Shown piece after piece: positions 51,340 to 60,700 of a stretch of DNA of 64,000 nucleotides (within the stretch, counting starts at the first letter, position 1; every line of letters starts with the position of its first letter). The position numbers and the translations under genes are program-made. Under the pieces are notes generated by a model. The model ran no database searches, had not been told where the DNA came from, and worked only from the letters and a program-made list of their open reading frames with translations. This DNA is from a bacterium (lineage in GTDB: Bacteria; Auribacterota; UBA6266): contig JALOBK010000001.1 in NCBI GenBank assembly GCA_023228325.1, positions 806,001 through 870,000 on the forward strand. The letters run 5' to 3'.

Positions 51340-51354
51340 CCAAACTGTGCCCAT
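51336..51354 (+). promoter_or_regulatory. Paired 8-bp motif, site D (right end)
   Basis: GCGCCCAA-ACT-GTGCCCAT: one exact and one near copy with 11-base period, 128 bases inside attR. Same orientation as site A at the other end, as arm sites of an integrase often are. Confidence 0.62.
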
Positions 51355-51481
51355 CCGATGTATAAACTAACCGTAATAGAAATAATTAATGTAAATAATG
51401 TAATTTCATAAGGGGTTTTGGGGGAAGGGGTAAAGTCATAATATGTTAATATACAGGTGGTTATACAAACTGTTCCTGTCT

Positions 51482-51501
51482 GAATCCTACCTCCTCCGCC
51501 A
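51482..51501 (+). repeat. attR core (direct repeat)
   Basis: An exact second copy of the tRNA-Ser(TGA) 3' end. The upstream rest of the tRNA is absent here, and CAGTCCCGCCTTTGGCGGGA palindrome follows. This fixes the right edge of the island. Confidence 0.92.
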
Positions 51502-51659
51502 GTCCCGCCTTTGGCGGGAGAGGGATGCCGAAGGCACCATCCTACTTGCCTATACTTCCCAATAACTTCCCACTTGCAATTTTACCCTCATCGTGCTAAT
51601 TTATTCAGCCTGCCCCACAAGGGGTGCAGGGTTCTCAACTTAAAACAAAGGAAAATAAA

Positions 51660-52607
51660 ATGTATAGACCGCAAATCAAGGTGCTTGACTGCACGATAAG
51701 AGACGGGGGGCTGATAAATAACCATCTTTTCGACCACCGTTTCGTAAAAGAAGTCTATAAAGGGATTTCCGCTTCGGGCGTTGACTACATAGAGCTGGGG
51801 TATAAAAACTCAAAAAGCCTGTTCTCCCCCAAAGAATACGGGGCATGGAAGTTCTGTGAAGACGATGAAATCAAAAAAATCAAAGAAGGTGTCGAATCGA
51901 ACACTAAAGTCGCCGTCATGGTGGATGTGGGGCGCGTTAACTTAGATGATGTAAAGCCTAAGGCTGAAAGCCCGGTTGATATGATAAGGACCGCCACTTA
52001 TGTAAAAGATATTGATAAGGCTATACATATGGCCAACCATTTTGCCGATAAAGGGTATGAAGCAACACTGAATATCATGGCCATATCACGTGACAGGGGT
52101 TCTGCGTTGACAGAAGCCCTGCACCAGATAGAAAAAGAAAGCAAAGTCATCGCCGTTTATATCGTGGACAGTTTCGGGACGTTATACCAGGAAACAACCG
52201 AGGAACTTGTAAAAGAATTCAGGTCTATTCTCAAAACAAGGGAAGTCGGGTTCCACGGGCACAATAATCAGCAACTTGCCTTCGGTAACACCATTGAGGC
52301 GATTATACATAACGCGAATTACCTCGACGCTACAGTGTACGGAATAGGCAGGGCCGCCGGCAACTGCCCGCTCGAACTGCTGGTAGGTTTCCTGAAAAAC
52401 CCTAAATTCGATATACGGCCGATTCTTGATTTGATATCAAAGGAATTCATACCTCTCAGGAATGAAATCGAATGGGGCTACATCATACCCTACGCCATAG
52501 CCGGAATGATGGGCGAACACCCGAGGGCGGCCATGGCGCTGCGCAACAGCGACAAAAAAGAAAATTACCGCGAATTTTACGAAAGCCTGACTAACACGGG
52601 GCTGTAA
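51660..52607 (+). CDS. DRE-TIM metallolyase-type aldolase
   Basis: 315 residues from the ATG at 51,660, first gene beyond attR. VLDCTIRDGGLINNHLF is the DRE-TIM motif (here RDGG), and GFHGHNNQQLAFGNTIEA has the metal-binding HxH. These belong to 4-hydroxy-2-oxovalerate aldolase and related enzymes. It would cleave or form a C-C bond with pyruvate or acetyl-CoA. It lies 7 bases from a KDPG-type aldolase, so they may act in one pathway. Confidence 0.82.
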   Translation: MYRPQIKVLDCTIRDGGLINNHLFDHRFVKEVYKGISASGVDYIELGYKNSKSLFSPKEYGAWKFCEDDEIKKIKEGVESNTKVAVMVDVGRVNLDDVKPKAESPVDMIRTATYVKDIDKAIHMANHFADKGYEATLNIMAISRDRGSALTEALHQIEKESKVIAVYIVDSFGTLYQETTEELVKEFRSILKTREVGFHGHNNQQLAFGNTIEAIIHNANYLDATVYGIGRAAGNCPLELLVGFLKNPKFDIRPILDLISKEFIPLRNEIEWGYIIPYAIAGMMGEHPRAAMALRNSDKKENYREFYESLTNTGL

Positions 52608-52614
52608 ATTTATT

Positions 52615-53235
52615 ATGGATATAAGAGAGTTTAAGCAACTCCCTATTATGGGGATACTGCGCGGAATTGAAAAAAGTTCGATAGAACCCCTGACGGAACA
52701 AATCATATTATCCGGGCTAAAAACAATTGAAGTCGCAATGAACACAAAAGACGCCCCGGAGATAATCCGAAATATAAAGACACTGTCCAAAGGCCGCCTC
52801 ACCGTCGGGGCGGGAACAGTTCTTACGCTTGATGACCTGCGTTCGGCGCTGGATGCCGGAGCTACTTTTATCGTTCTTCCCGTTTTGATAAAAGATGTCG
52901 TGGAATACTGCGTAAAAAACAATATTCCTGTTTTCCCGGGAGCATTAACGCCGCAGGAAATTTATAACGCATGGTCAATGGGCGCGTCTATGGTAAAAGT
53001 GTTCCCCGCAAAATTCTTCGGCCCGGCTTATTTCAGGGAAATAAAAGCCCCGTTTAATGATGTCGGGCTTTTAGCCTGCGGCGGCGTGGATAAAAATAAT
53101 ATAAAAGAATTTTTCTCATGCGGCGCGTCCGCCGTCGCGTTCGGCGCAAGCATCTTTAAAAAAGAGCTGATAAGAGGCGGCCGTTTTAAGGAAATAAGAG
53201 AAGACATAGAATCTCTTATCAACGCCTGTGAATAG
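52615..53235 (+). CDS. eda: KDPG/KHG-type aldolase
   Basis: A 206-residue class I aldolase. PIMGILRGI is the start motif, the Schiff-base lysine is in SMVKVFPAKFFGP, and GAGTVLTLDDLRSALDAGATFIVLP is conserved. It splits 2-keto-3-deoxy-6-phosphogluconate or 4-hydroxy-2-oxoglutarate. No edd gene is near, so the substrate is uncertain. Confidence 0.88.
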   Translation: MDIREFKQLPIMGILRGIEKSSIEPLTEQIILSGLKTIEVAMNTKDAPEIIRNIKTLSKGRLTVGAGTVLTLDDLRSALDAGATFIVLPVLIKDVVEYCVKNNIPVFPGALTPQEIYNAWSMGASMVKVFPAKFFGPAYFREIKAPFNDVGLLACGGVDKNNIKEFFSCGASAVAFGASIFKKELIRGGRFKEIREDIESLINACE

Positions 53236-53280
53236 CCTTGTTTATTTTTTCTTTTTATTTCATCACGCAGATGGTATAAA

Positions 53281-53847
53281 ATGACCGTTATGGTTCGCTT
53301 GGCATTTTTCTCTTTTCTGGTCATGTTGTTCTCTGTCTTTACAGACAGCCCGAAGCATAATGCTTTCGCTGTCTCTCCCAACGCGCTGATGCGCCCCAAC
53401 CTTGAAATCGTCGTAACAAAAAGCAAGACGGATTCCTTCGACGGGAGCGACTATGACAACCGCCAGCAGACGTTCGAATTCACCGTAAAAATCAAGAACA
53501 AAGACTTCAGCAAAGACCTTGAAAATCTGAACGCGGAATTGTATGTCATCGGAAAATACGTAACCTCAAACGAATATGTATTGCTCGACAAGGTAACTTC
53601 GTCTTTCGGCCTCCCGAGAGGCAAGGAGCACAGTTTTAAAGGCAACCCCATAGAACTTTCGTATGACGACAATCAGGCCGCCCGTTTCGGCGTAAAATAT
53701 AACGGGTATCTGGTTTTTGTTGAAGACCAGGACGGCAATATTATCGCGGAAAAGGGGAACAAGACATCGTTCCTCAAATATATGGATAAACTCAGAAACC
53801 TGAGCAAAGAACAGAGATTCAACAAACAACTCGATATTACCGACTAA
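53281..53847 (+). CDS. Secreted protein of unknown function
   Basis: A 188-residue protein with a hydrophobic signal (VRLAFFSFLVMLFSVF). The mature part is beta-rich (QTFEFTVKIKNKD, NAELYVIGKYV, FGVKYNGYLVFVEDQDGNI) and may be an immunoglobulin-like fold. It ends with a basic tail. Unknown family; similar small periplasmic proteins occur in candidate phyla. Confidence 0.65.
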   Translation: MTVMVRLAFFSFLVMLFSVFTDSPKHNAFAVSPNALMRPNLEIVVTKSKTDSFDGSDYDNRQQTFEFTVKIKNKDFSKDLENLNAELYVIGKYVTSNEYVLLDKVTSSFGLPRGKEHSFKGNPIELSYDDNQAARFGVKYNGYLVFVEDQDGNIIAEKGNKTSFLKYMDKLRNLSKEQRFNKQLDITD

Positions 53848-53902
53848 TCCCTTTTCCCGGTTTTCTCTGTAATATCAACAACCCGAATCGGAGGGATCAA
53901 AT

Positions 53903-54196
53903 ATGGTCAATTATAAAACTGAAAACAACAAGCTTATCTGTTCATTTTCGCACAGGCTTGACAGCGCTAACTGCATCAAATGGGAAGAAGGCCTTTTCGA
54001 AAAAATCAAAGAAGCTAAAATGCCGGTTGTTTTTGATCTTGAAAAAGTAAACTACATAGCTTCTCATTTCCTGAGAATCTGCGTGAAAACCGCGAAAGAA
54101 CTCGGGAAGAACGATTTTCTTATAATAAACTGCCGGGAACCGGTGAAAAAAGTGTTTAACATATCAAATCTGGAGAACGTGCTGGACATAAGATAA
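53903..54196 (+). CDS. STAS-domain protein (anti-sigma factor antagonist type)
   Basis: A 97-residue STAS domain with GGAGGGATC ribosome site. MPVVFDLEKVNYIASHFLRICVKTAKELG is the core; the usual serine that is phosphorylated lies in the ASHFLR turn. It may relay partner switching with a kinase and sigma factor elsewhere. No kinase or RsbT-like partner lies in the window. Confidence 0.78.
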   Translation: MVNYKTENNKLICSFSHRLDSANCIKWEEGLFEKIKEAKMPVVFDLEKVNYIASHFLRICVKTAKELGKNDFLIINCREPVKKVFNISNLENVLDIR

Positions 54197-54238
54197 TTTC
54201 TTTGACTATGAAAAAAAACTGCTATATCATAAGGCATT

Positions 54239-54778
54239 ATGATACCCTTTGTTAAACTTCCCGTAAAAATCGTAAGGCTTTTCGATTCTAATACCTCGCC
54301 GTCTGAAGTAGCCGCAGGCTTATGTTTAAGCATGTTTATGGGGTTTATCCCTTTAAACGGCCCCATGGCAATTGTCCTTTTCCTGTGTTTCTTCCTGTTT
54401 AAAATCAACCGCCTGGCCGCAATGCTTGTTCTTCCGTTATTCAAACTTTTATACCTCGCGGGAATATATAAACTTACAGACTGGCTGGGGGGCGCTTTAC
54501 TGATAGACGCGCAATTTCTTACATCGTTCTGGAGTTGGTTAACCCATTTGCCCGTACTGGCATTGTTACAGCTCAACAACACGCTGGTGGCAGGCGGACT
54601 GGTCTTATCCTTAATATTAACTATTCCGGTTTACATTGCCGGGAAAAAAGGGTTTTTACTGTTAAGGGACAGGTACTTCGTCAAAATCAAAGAATCCAAA
54701 CTCGTAAAATTCATAAAAAAAATGCCGCTCGTCAGCAAATTAACCGCCCTGGTGGAAAAAGCGAGAACTATGTATTAA
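54239..54778 (+). CDS. TIGR03546-like membrane protein
   Basis: A 179-residue membrane protein with about four hydrophobic segments. SPSEVAAGLCLSMFMGFIPLNGP recalls the DUF2062/TIGR03546 family. Such proteins are often found with a TIGR03545/AsmA-like partner, which is exactly the next gene, 1 base away. Possible role in envelope lipid or protein handling is inference. Confidence 0.72.
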   Translation: MIPFVKLPVKIVRLFDSNTSPSEVAAGLCLSMFMGFIPLNGPMAIVLFLCFFLFKINRLAAMLVLPLFKLLYLAGIYKLTDWLGGALLIDAQFLTSFWSWLTHLPVLALLQLNNTLVAGGLVLSLILTIPVYIAGKKGFLLLRDRYFVKIKESKLVKFIKKMPLVSKLTALVEKARTMY

Positions 54779-54779
54779 T

Positions 54780-56120
54780 ATGAAAATCATAAACATAAAA
54801 GGGATTTCCATAATATTAGCCGTTTTGCTGGTGCTGCATTTTGCGGTGGGCCTGATTATCTCGCCCGCGGCGGGAAAATTCATAATTAAAACAATCAACG
54901 AGAACAGCAACGCTAAAATATCTGTCGGGAAAATCAGCGTTTGGCCTTTAACATTATCATGCTCTTTGTCCGATGTAAAAATATTCGATCCCGAAAACGA
55001 AAAAGAGCGCATAATATACGTCCCCAAAGCGTCCCTGAGGCTAAGCCTTCTCGCTCTTCTCGGAAAAAGAATAGCCGTCGGCAAACTGAGCATATCCGAT
55101 GCCGAGATAAACCTCAAAGGCGAGCCGGACGGCAGTTTCAATATACAGAACATCACGAAAAAGCCGGAAGCGGCGGACAAGGCTGAAAAAGCATCAGCTT
55201 TAGAACAGATGAAAGGGAAAAAAGACCTGTTTTCCAAAATATATGACAAAATTAAAAAGGAACCGTCAGGCAAAAAACCGGATGAGAAGGCGACACAGAA
55301 AGAAAAACCCAAAACTGTTGTGAGAGAAGTAACGCCCCTTCCCAAAGGAAGGTTCGTAACTTTTAAAAAACCTGAGGATAACTATCTGATAGAGATAAGG
55401 ACCGCGCATATACATAACGCTTCTCTGCATCTTGAAGACGCAGAAAAACAGTCTATAGACTTCAAAAATGCCGAGATAAAAGCGGGCGGAATAGGAATCG
55501 ACGCTGTTAACGGGGCTGCTTTCAGGGAGTTAAAACTTAAAGGCGCCGTAAACAAGAACGGCGTTGACGCGGGAAAGATTACTTTACATTACAGGCAATC
55601 GGGGTCGGATAAAACAGATATAGTCTTAAAAGCAAATGAAATTGATGTCCCTTCCGTAAGTTTCATATTTGAAGATTCACTGCCGGTAACAATAAAGAAG
55701 GGGAAAGTTGATATTGATTCGGAAACAAAAATAATCGGGACCGGCCTTGATTCGGAAAATTCGCTGAAGTTGAGCGGCCACGAAATTTCTCCGCGCAATA
55801 ACGCGGATCTGGCCGTAAATATGATTCCCATGCCGCTTATCTGCGATGCCGTAAACCAGGTTAATCCTTTTGAGCTGAGATTTAAAATTACCGGCACTAC
55901 CGAGAACCCCGAATTCAAAGGCTTTGAGGAATCCCTTTTCAAAATAATTAAACCTTATTTATCAAATGTTACGGAAAACCTGAAAAAACAGGGTGAAAAT
56001 TACCTTAAAGGCCTGTTCGACAAAAAATCCGAACCCGCCGCGCCGGCGGCGCAAGAGGAAAGCTCTTCGCAAGACATAAAAGAAGACACGGTGAACAAGC
56101 TTAAGTCCCTTTTCAAATAA
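54780..56120 (+). CDS. AsmA-like envelope protein
   Basis: A 446-residue protein. N-terminal membrane anchor (about 10-30), then LSCSLSDVKIFDPENEKERIIYVPKASLRLSLLALLGKRIAVGKLSISDAEINL, the AsmA/DUF748 beta-sheet pattern. A long Lys/Glu-rich hinge (about 130-190) separates this from a second beta part (IELRTAHIHNASLHLEDAE). The family forms lipid-transport-like periplasmic grooves. It is coupled with the TIGR03546-like gene. Confidence 0.75.
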   Translation: MKIINIKGISIILAVLLVLHFAVGLIISPAAGKFIIKTINENSNAKISVGKISVWPLTLSCSLSDVKIFDPENEKERIIYVPKASLRLSLLALLGKRIAVGKLSISDAEINLKGEPDGSFNIQNITKKPEAADKAEKASALEQMKGKKDLFSKIYDKIKKEPSGKKPDEKATQKEKPKTVVREVTPLPKGRFVTFKKPEDNYLIEIRTAHIHNASLHLEDAEKQSIDFKNAEIKAGGIGIDAVNGAAFRELKLKGAVNKNGVDAGKITLHYRQSGSDKTDIVLKANEIDVPSVSFIFEDSLPVTIKKGKVDIDSETKIIGTGLDSENSLKLSGHEISPRNNADLAVNMIPMPLICDAVNQVNPFELRFKITGTTENPEFKGFEESLFKIIKPYLSNVTENLKKQGENYLKGLFDKKSEPAAPAAQEESSSQDIKEDTVNKLKSLFK

Positions 56121-56137
56121 CCCCCGGAGAAAGCTTC

Positions 56138-56398
56138 ATGATATTCGAAGCCATTATGCTTCTATGTTTCGGAGCCGCATGGCCCGTTTCCATCTGGAAA
56201 TCCTACAAATCAAAAAGGAATGAAGGGAAAAGCCCGTTTTTCCTTTACATAATACTTCTGGGATATGTTTCCGGGGCCATTTATAAGATATTTTATAATT
56301 ACGACGTGATAATCGCGCTTTTTATCCTGAACATACTTATGGTTTCCGTGGATATAGGTATTTATCACAGAAACAAACGGCTTGCGGAATCAGCCTGA
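56138..56398 (+). CDS. Small three-segment membrane protein (PQ-loop/SemiSWEET-like)
   Basis: An 86-residue protein with three hydrophobic helices. LCFGAAWPVSIWKSYKSKRNEGKSPFFLYIILLGYVSGAIYKI has the position of a PQ-loop, with the WP-containing first helix and the KSKxxxGKS turn. SemiSWEETs of this size work as dimers for small solutes. The substrate is unknown and the match is moderate. Confidence 0.62.
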   Translation: MIFEAIMLLCFGAAWPVSIWKSYKSKRNEGKSPFFLYIILLGYVSGAIYKIFYNYDVIIALFILNILMVSVDIGIYHRNKRLAESA

Positions 56399-56405
56399 TT
56401 CCGGG

Positions 56406-56660
56406 TTACTCATCGCGCATACTGCGTCTCAAAGTCCTTCTTTCCATAACCTGCTGCTGTGTTCTTTTGCGGGACTTTGAACTATTCGCAACCGCATACC
56501 CTTTATAGGTTTTTGCGGTCATATTGCCTTTATTATGAATTCTGCCGGAACGAGTATCGCCGGAATCTTCGTTTTGAAGTTTTCTGCATCTGTTTCCCGC
56601 AACACACACGCCGCCTGAAATCACCAGCATAAAAATAAGCGCGAATATAATCTTTTTCAT
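56406..56660 (-). CDS. Small secreted basic protein
   Basis: An 84-residue protein with signal peptide (MKKIIFALIFMLVISGGVCVAG) and ribosome site AAGGAG. The mature part is rich in Arg, Lys and Ser and probably unfolded. It is convergent with the previous gene. Function unknown. Confidence 0.6.
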   Translation of the reverse strand: MKKIIFALIFMLVISGGVCVAGNRCRKLQNEDSGDTRSGRIHNKGNMTAKTYKGYAVANSSKSRKRTQQQVMERRTLRRSMRDE

Positions 56661-56725
56661 TTAATCTCCTTAAATAATCACCGGCACATTATGATACAAT
56701 AAAACGTCTTTTATGGCAACCGGCT

Positions 56726-57694
56726 ATGTTAAAAATAGGCAATATCACAATTAATTCGCGTCTTATATTGGCTCCTCTCGCCGGAGTCAGCAATCTGCCG
56801 TTCCGTTTGATCTCAAGAAAACACGGGTGCAAATTCGCTTTTACGGAAATGATAAGCGCGCGGGCCATGTATTATAAAAACAGAAATACCCTGAAGATGC
56901 TTGAATCCAACCGGGATGATAAACCTCTGGGAGTCCAGATACTGGGCGATGACCCCGACATTCTGAAAGATTCATTAAAAATACTTAAAATTTTTCCATT
57001 TGATATATTAGACTTTAACGCCGCATGCCCGGTGGGAAAAGTATCTTCAAAAGACAAAGGGGCAGGCCTGCTGAAAAACCCGGCCAAACTGATAGACCAG
57101 TTGTCGGTTGTCATTGAAAATACAGATGTCCCCGTAACCTTAAAAATACGTTCCGGGTGGGACGAAGGAAATATCAACGCGGTTTATATCGCCGCGCAGG
57201 CGGAAAAAGCGGGAGCAAAAGCCATCTTCCTGCACGGCCGGACCAAAGTCCAGGGCTATGCGGGAAAAGTCGATTATTCAATCATAAAGGAAGTGAAAAA
57301 ATCGGTCCGGATACCCGTTATAGCCAGCGGAGACAATGTAAACCCGCAGATGATAAAAAAGATGTTTGATGAGACAGGGTGTGACGCCGTTACGATAGCA
57401 AGGGGCGCTCTGGGCAACCCGTGGATTTTTGAAGCAACGGAAAAATACCTGGAAAAAGGCGCGCTTCCGGCTCCCCCGCCGGTAACTGAAATAATAAATA
57501 CTATGAAAGAACATTTAAACCTCCTGAAAAATTTCTACGGCGAGAAAAAAGGCGCGGCTGTTTTCCGGAAATTCTTCGCATGGTATTCGAAGAATTTCAA
57601 AAAAGTAAAATCTCTCAGGGAAAAATCATTAAAAGCAAATAACGTTGAAGATATGCTCGCGGTCATAGAAGGATTAAAAGGTCTGCCGCAGTAA
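56726..57694 (+). CDS. dusB: tRNA-dihydrouridine synthase
   Basis: A 322-residue flavoenzyme. LAPLAGVSNLPFRLISRKHG, FNAACPVGKVSSKDKGAGLL with the catalytic cysteine, KIRSGWD, and FLHGRTKVQGYAGKVDY are family signatures. It reduces uridines in the tRNA D-loop using FMN and NADPH. DusB-type best fits, but dusA/C cannot be ruled out by eye. Confidence 0.92.
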   Translation: MLKIGNITINSRLILAPLAGVSNLPFRLISRKHGCKFAFTEMISARAMYYKNRNTLKMLESNRDDKPLGVQILGDDPDILKDSLKILKIFPFDILDFNAACPVGKVSSKDKGAGLLKNPAKLIDQLSVVIENTDVPVTLKIRSGWDEGNINAVYIAAQAEKAGAKAIFLHGRTKVQGYAGKVDYSIIKEVKKSVRIPVIASGDNVNPQMIKKMFDETGCDAVTIARGALGNPWIFEATEKYLEKGALPAPPPVTEIINTMKEHLNLLKNFYGEKKGAAVFRKFFAWYSKNFKKVKSLREKSLKANNVEDMLAVIEGLKGLPQ

Positions 57695-57729
57695 AAGGAT
57701 GAAGACAAAAAACCAATTCCCGGTAGAAT

Positions 57730-60700
57730 TCACTGCTGTAAAATCTTTTCTTCCTGTTTTCTTTTCGCGTCGGATTTGGACAGCTCGAATTTATCGAGGA
57801 ATTTTTCCTGAATGTCCTGCATATAAAGGAACAGCCCCGGCGTAATAAACAATGTCACAACCTGGGCAAACGCAAGCCCTCCGACGATAATCAAACCGAG
57901 CGGCCGCCTGGCGGCGCCGTCGGCGCCGAAACCGAGCGCTATAGGCATGGCTCCTATTATCGTTGAAGCCCCCGTCATAAGAATAGGCCGGAACCTTGTT
58001 TTACAGGCATTGAATATCGCGTCGGAAGCATTCATGTTTTCTTCTTCCATATTCTGTTTAGCAAAGTCAACCATCATAATCCCGTTCTTAGACACAATAC
58101 CCAACAGCATAAAAATACCGATATAAGCGTAGAGAGAAAGTTCCGCTTTAAACAGGAAAAGCGTCATCAATCCTCCGAAAGCCGCCGGAGGCAGTGTTGT
58201 CAAGACGGTTAAAGGGTGGATATAGCTTTCATATAAAATGCCGAGAATAACATACATTATGAATACCGCGATAATCATCAGTACCGCCAGGCTTTTCACT
58301 GCTTCTTCAAACTCCTGGGCCTGCCCCTGCATCTGTCCCATAACGCCCGGAGGCAATATCCGGGAAGAGAGCTGGTTAATCGCTTTTGTCGCGTCTCCGA
58401 GAGCGACCCCCGGCGCAAGGTTATATGAAATCGTGGCGGCGTTCAGTTGGTTATGATGAGGAACGTTCTGAGGGCTGATATCCTGTTCCCATTCGGCGAT
58501 AACGCTCAGAGGAGCAAGTTTATTCGTGGTTTTTGAGCGGACATATATGTGTGTAAGGTCCTGCGGTTCTCTTCTGAATTCATCAATCGATTCAAGCATA
58601 ACCCAGTACTGGTCTATATCGGTAAGATACAGGGTTGTTTTGCCTTTTGCAAACGCGTAAAGAAGCGTGTTTTCAATATCCGCGGCGGTAATTCCGAGAG
58701 AAGAAGCCCTGTCACGGTTGATATTGATATTCAACCTGGGCAAATCAATTTTTACACTGCTTTGAATCCCCGAAAAATACGGGAGGCCTTCCATTTTTTC
58801 CTGTATCTCTTCCGCGGCTTCATATACTTCATCCCGGTTTTGTCCGGATAAGACATATGAATACTGACTTCCTGTGGCTGTGCTTTCGGCGCCGGCGCTC
58901 AATTCAAGAGAAGGTTTCGGCATAAGATAAACAAACCCTAAATCTGAAAGCCGCATAAGGGATTTGTTAATTTCCCGGACAACCTGTTCTATCGGTTTTC
59001 TTTCATTTAAAGGTTTTAAGGTCGCTACAACCATACCGGTGCTTTGGTCCGCGCCGGTTTGCTTTCCCGTCACGGTAAAAAGGCTTTCAATGGCCGGGTG
59101 TTCGGCAATTATATCGTTCACTTTATCCTGGAAAAACCGTATTTCTTCCGTTGATGTTCCCAGAAGAGCCTGCATCTGCCCGAAAAAAAGTCCGCTGTCG
59201 CCTATCGGCATAAATGTTTTGGGAAGAGTCGAAAAAAGCCACAAAATTCCAGCTACACACCCTATCCCTCCCCAAAGCGCCGTATAACGATGCGACAAAA
59301 CCCACTTGAGGGGCCCTATATAACTGCTGACAAGTTTCCCCACAAATTTATCGGTAAACTTTTCCAGCCCTGTTTTGGTGTCTTTAGCGCTTTGAAGCAT
59401 TCTGGCGCACATCATCGGTGTCAGAGTTAAAGCTATGATGGTAGAACATATAATGGCAAAAACAACCGTTAAGGCAAATTCCTTGAAATTACGGCCAACA
59501 ACGCCGCCCATAAATACAAGCGGTATAAAAACCGTTATCAGGGCAAAACTTGTCGATATAACCGTGCCGGTAATTTCTTTCATGCTTTTTACGGCGGCTT
59601 CAAACGGTTTTTTGCCGGCCTGGATATGACGAACGGTATTTTCAAGAACAACTATGGCGTCATCAACAAGAAATCCGACAGACAGGGTAAGCGCCATGAG
59701 AGAAAGGTTGTCAAGGCTGAACCCGGCCGCGAACATAACCAGGAATGTCCACAAAAGCGTTGTAGGCAAAACCATTGAAGGAACAAGCGTGTCTGTAACG
59801 CGGCCGAGAAAAATAAAAATAATCAACATAACAAGGCCAAGCGCTATAACTATAGTGGTTTTAACGTCGTTGACGGACTCTTTTATCTGGATTGCCTGAT
59901 CATAAAATATATTTACTTCCAGCGCGCCTGGCAGCGTTGGTTTTATTTCATCAAGAAGGTCGCGCACTTTTTGCGACAGAGCCACCGTGTTGGCGCCGGA
60001 GGATCGAGTCGCGGCGACACAGATTACCCCCGGTTTTATCCCGTTTTCTTTGTTCCCGTACATAAAATTTATGACATCGTTTTGTATACTGTCAACGCAC
60101 TTTCCGATATCTTTGAGGCGTATCGGAGCGTCATTCCTGTAAGCAATTATCAGTTCTTCGTATTCAGAAGGTTCAACAAGCTGTCCCTGCGGCTCTATTG
60201 AAAAAGCCCTGTATTTCCCGTTTAAATCTCCGCCCGGGGTTGTTACCGTGGCCGTATTTAACGCCTGAGCCACCTCATCAAAGCCCAACCCCAGATAAGC
60301 AAGTTTGTCGGGATCTATAAGAATCCTTATTGCCCTTTTCGCGCCGTAAATGTCAACTTTTGAAATTCCCTCTATCATATTGATTCTCTGGCCGATTGTC
60401 TTATGAGCGTAATCGTACAAATCTCCCTGGGTCATTGTTTCCGACCTGAGCAGGATATATATTATCGGCTGGTCGGAAGGATTGGTTTTTTCATAAGTCG
60501 GCGGTTGAGGCAGGTCGGAAGGCAAGTTGCTCTGCGCGCGCGAAATCGCCGCCTGAACATCAGGCGCGGCCAAATCAACACTTTTATCGAGGTCAAAACT
60601 AAGGGTTATTGTGGTCGAGCCGGGAGTATTATCGGAAATGATTGTTTCAAGGCCGGGAATCTGCATACATTCATCTTCGAGAGGCGAAGCGCAGGAAGAC

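Larger units (their letters stand above)
33910..51501. mobile_element. Integrative genomic island in tRNA-Ser(TGA)
   Basis: A 17.6 kb element between two copies of the tRNA 3' end. It starts with a tyrosine recombinase just after the tRNA, and its genes are small, mostly unknown and more A+T-rich than the flanks. It carries a restriction-modification enzyme, a cassette array, HTH regulators and an HNH/DGQHR operon. No relaxase, coupling protein or secretion gene and no phage structural gene are seen, so it is not self-transmissible by known routes. It could be mobilised by a helper or spread as a satellite. Confidence 0.9.
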
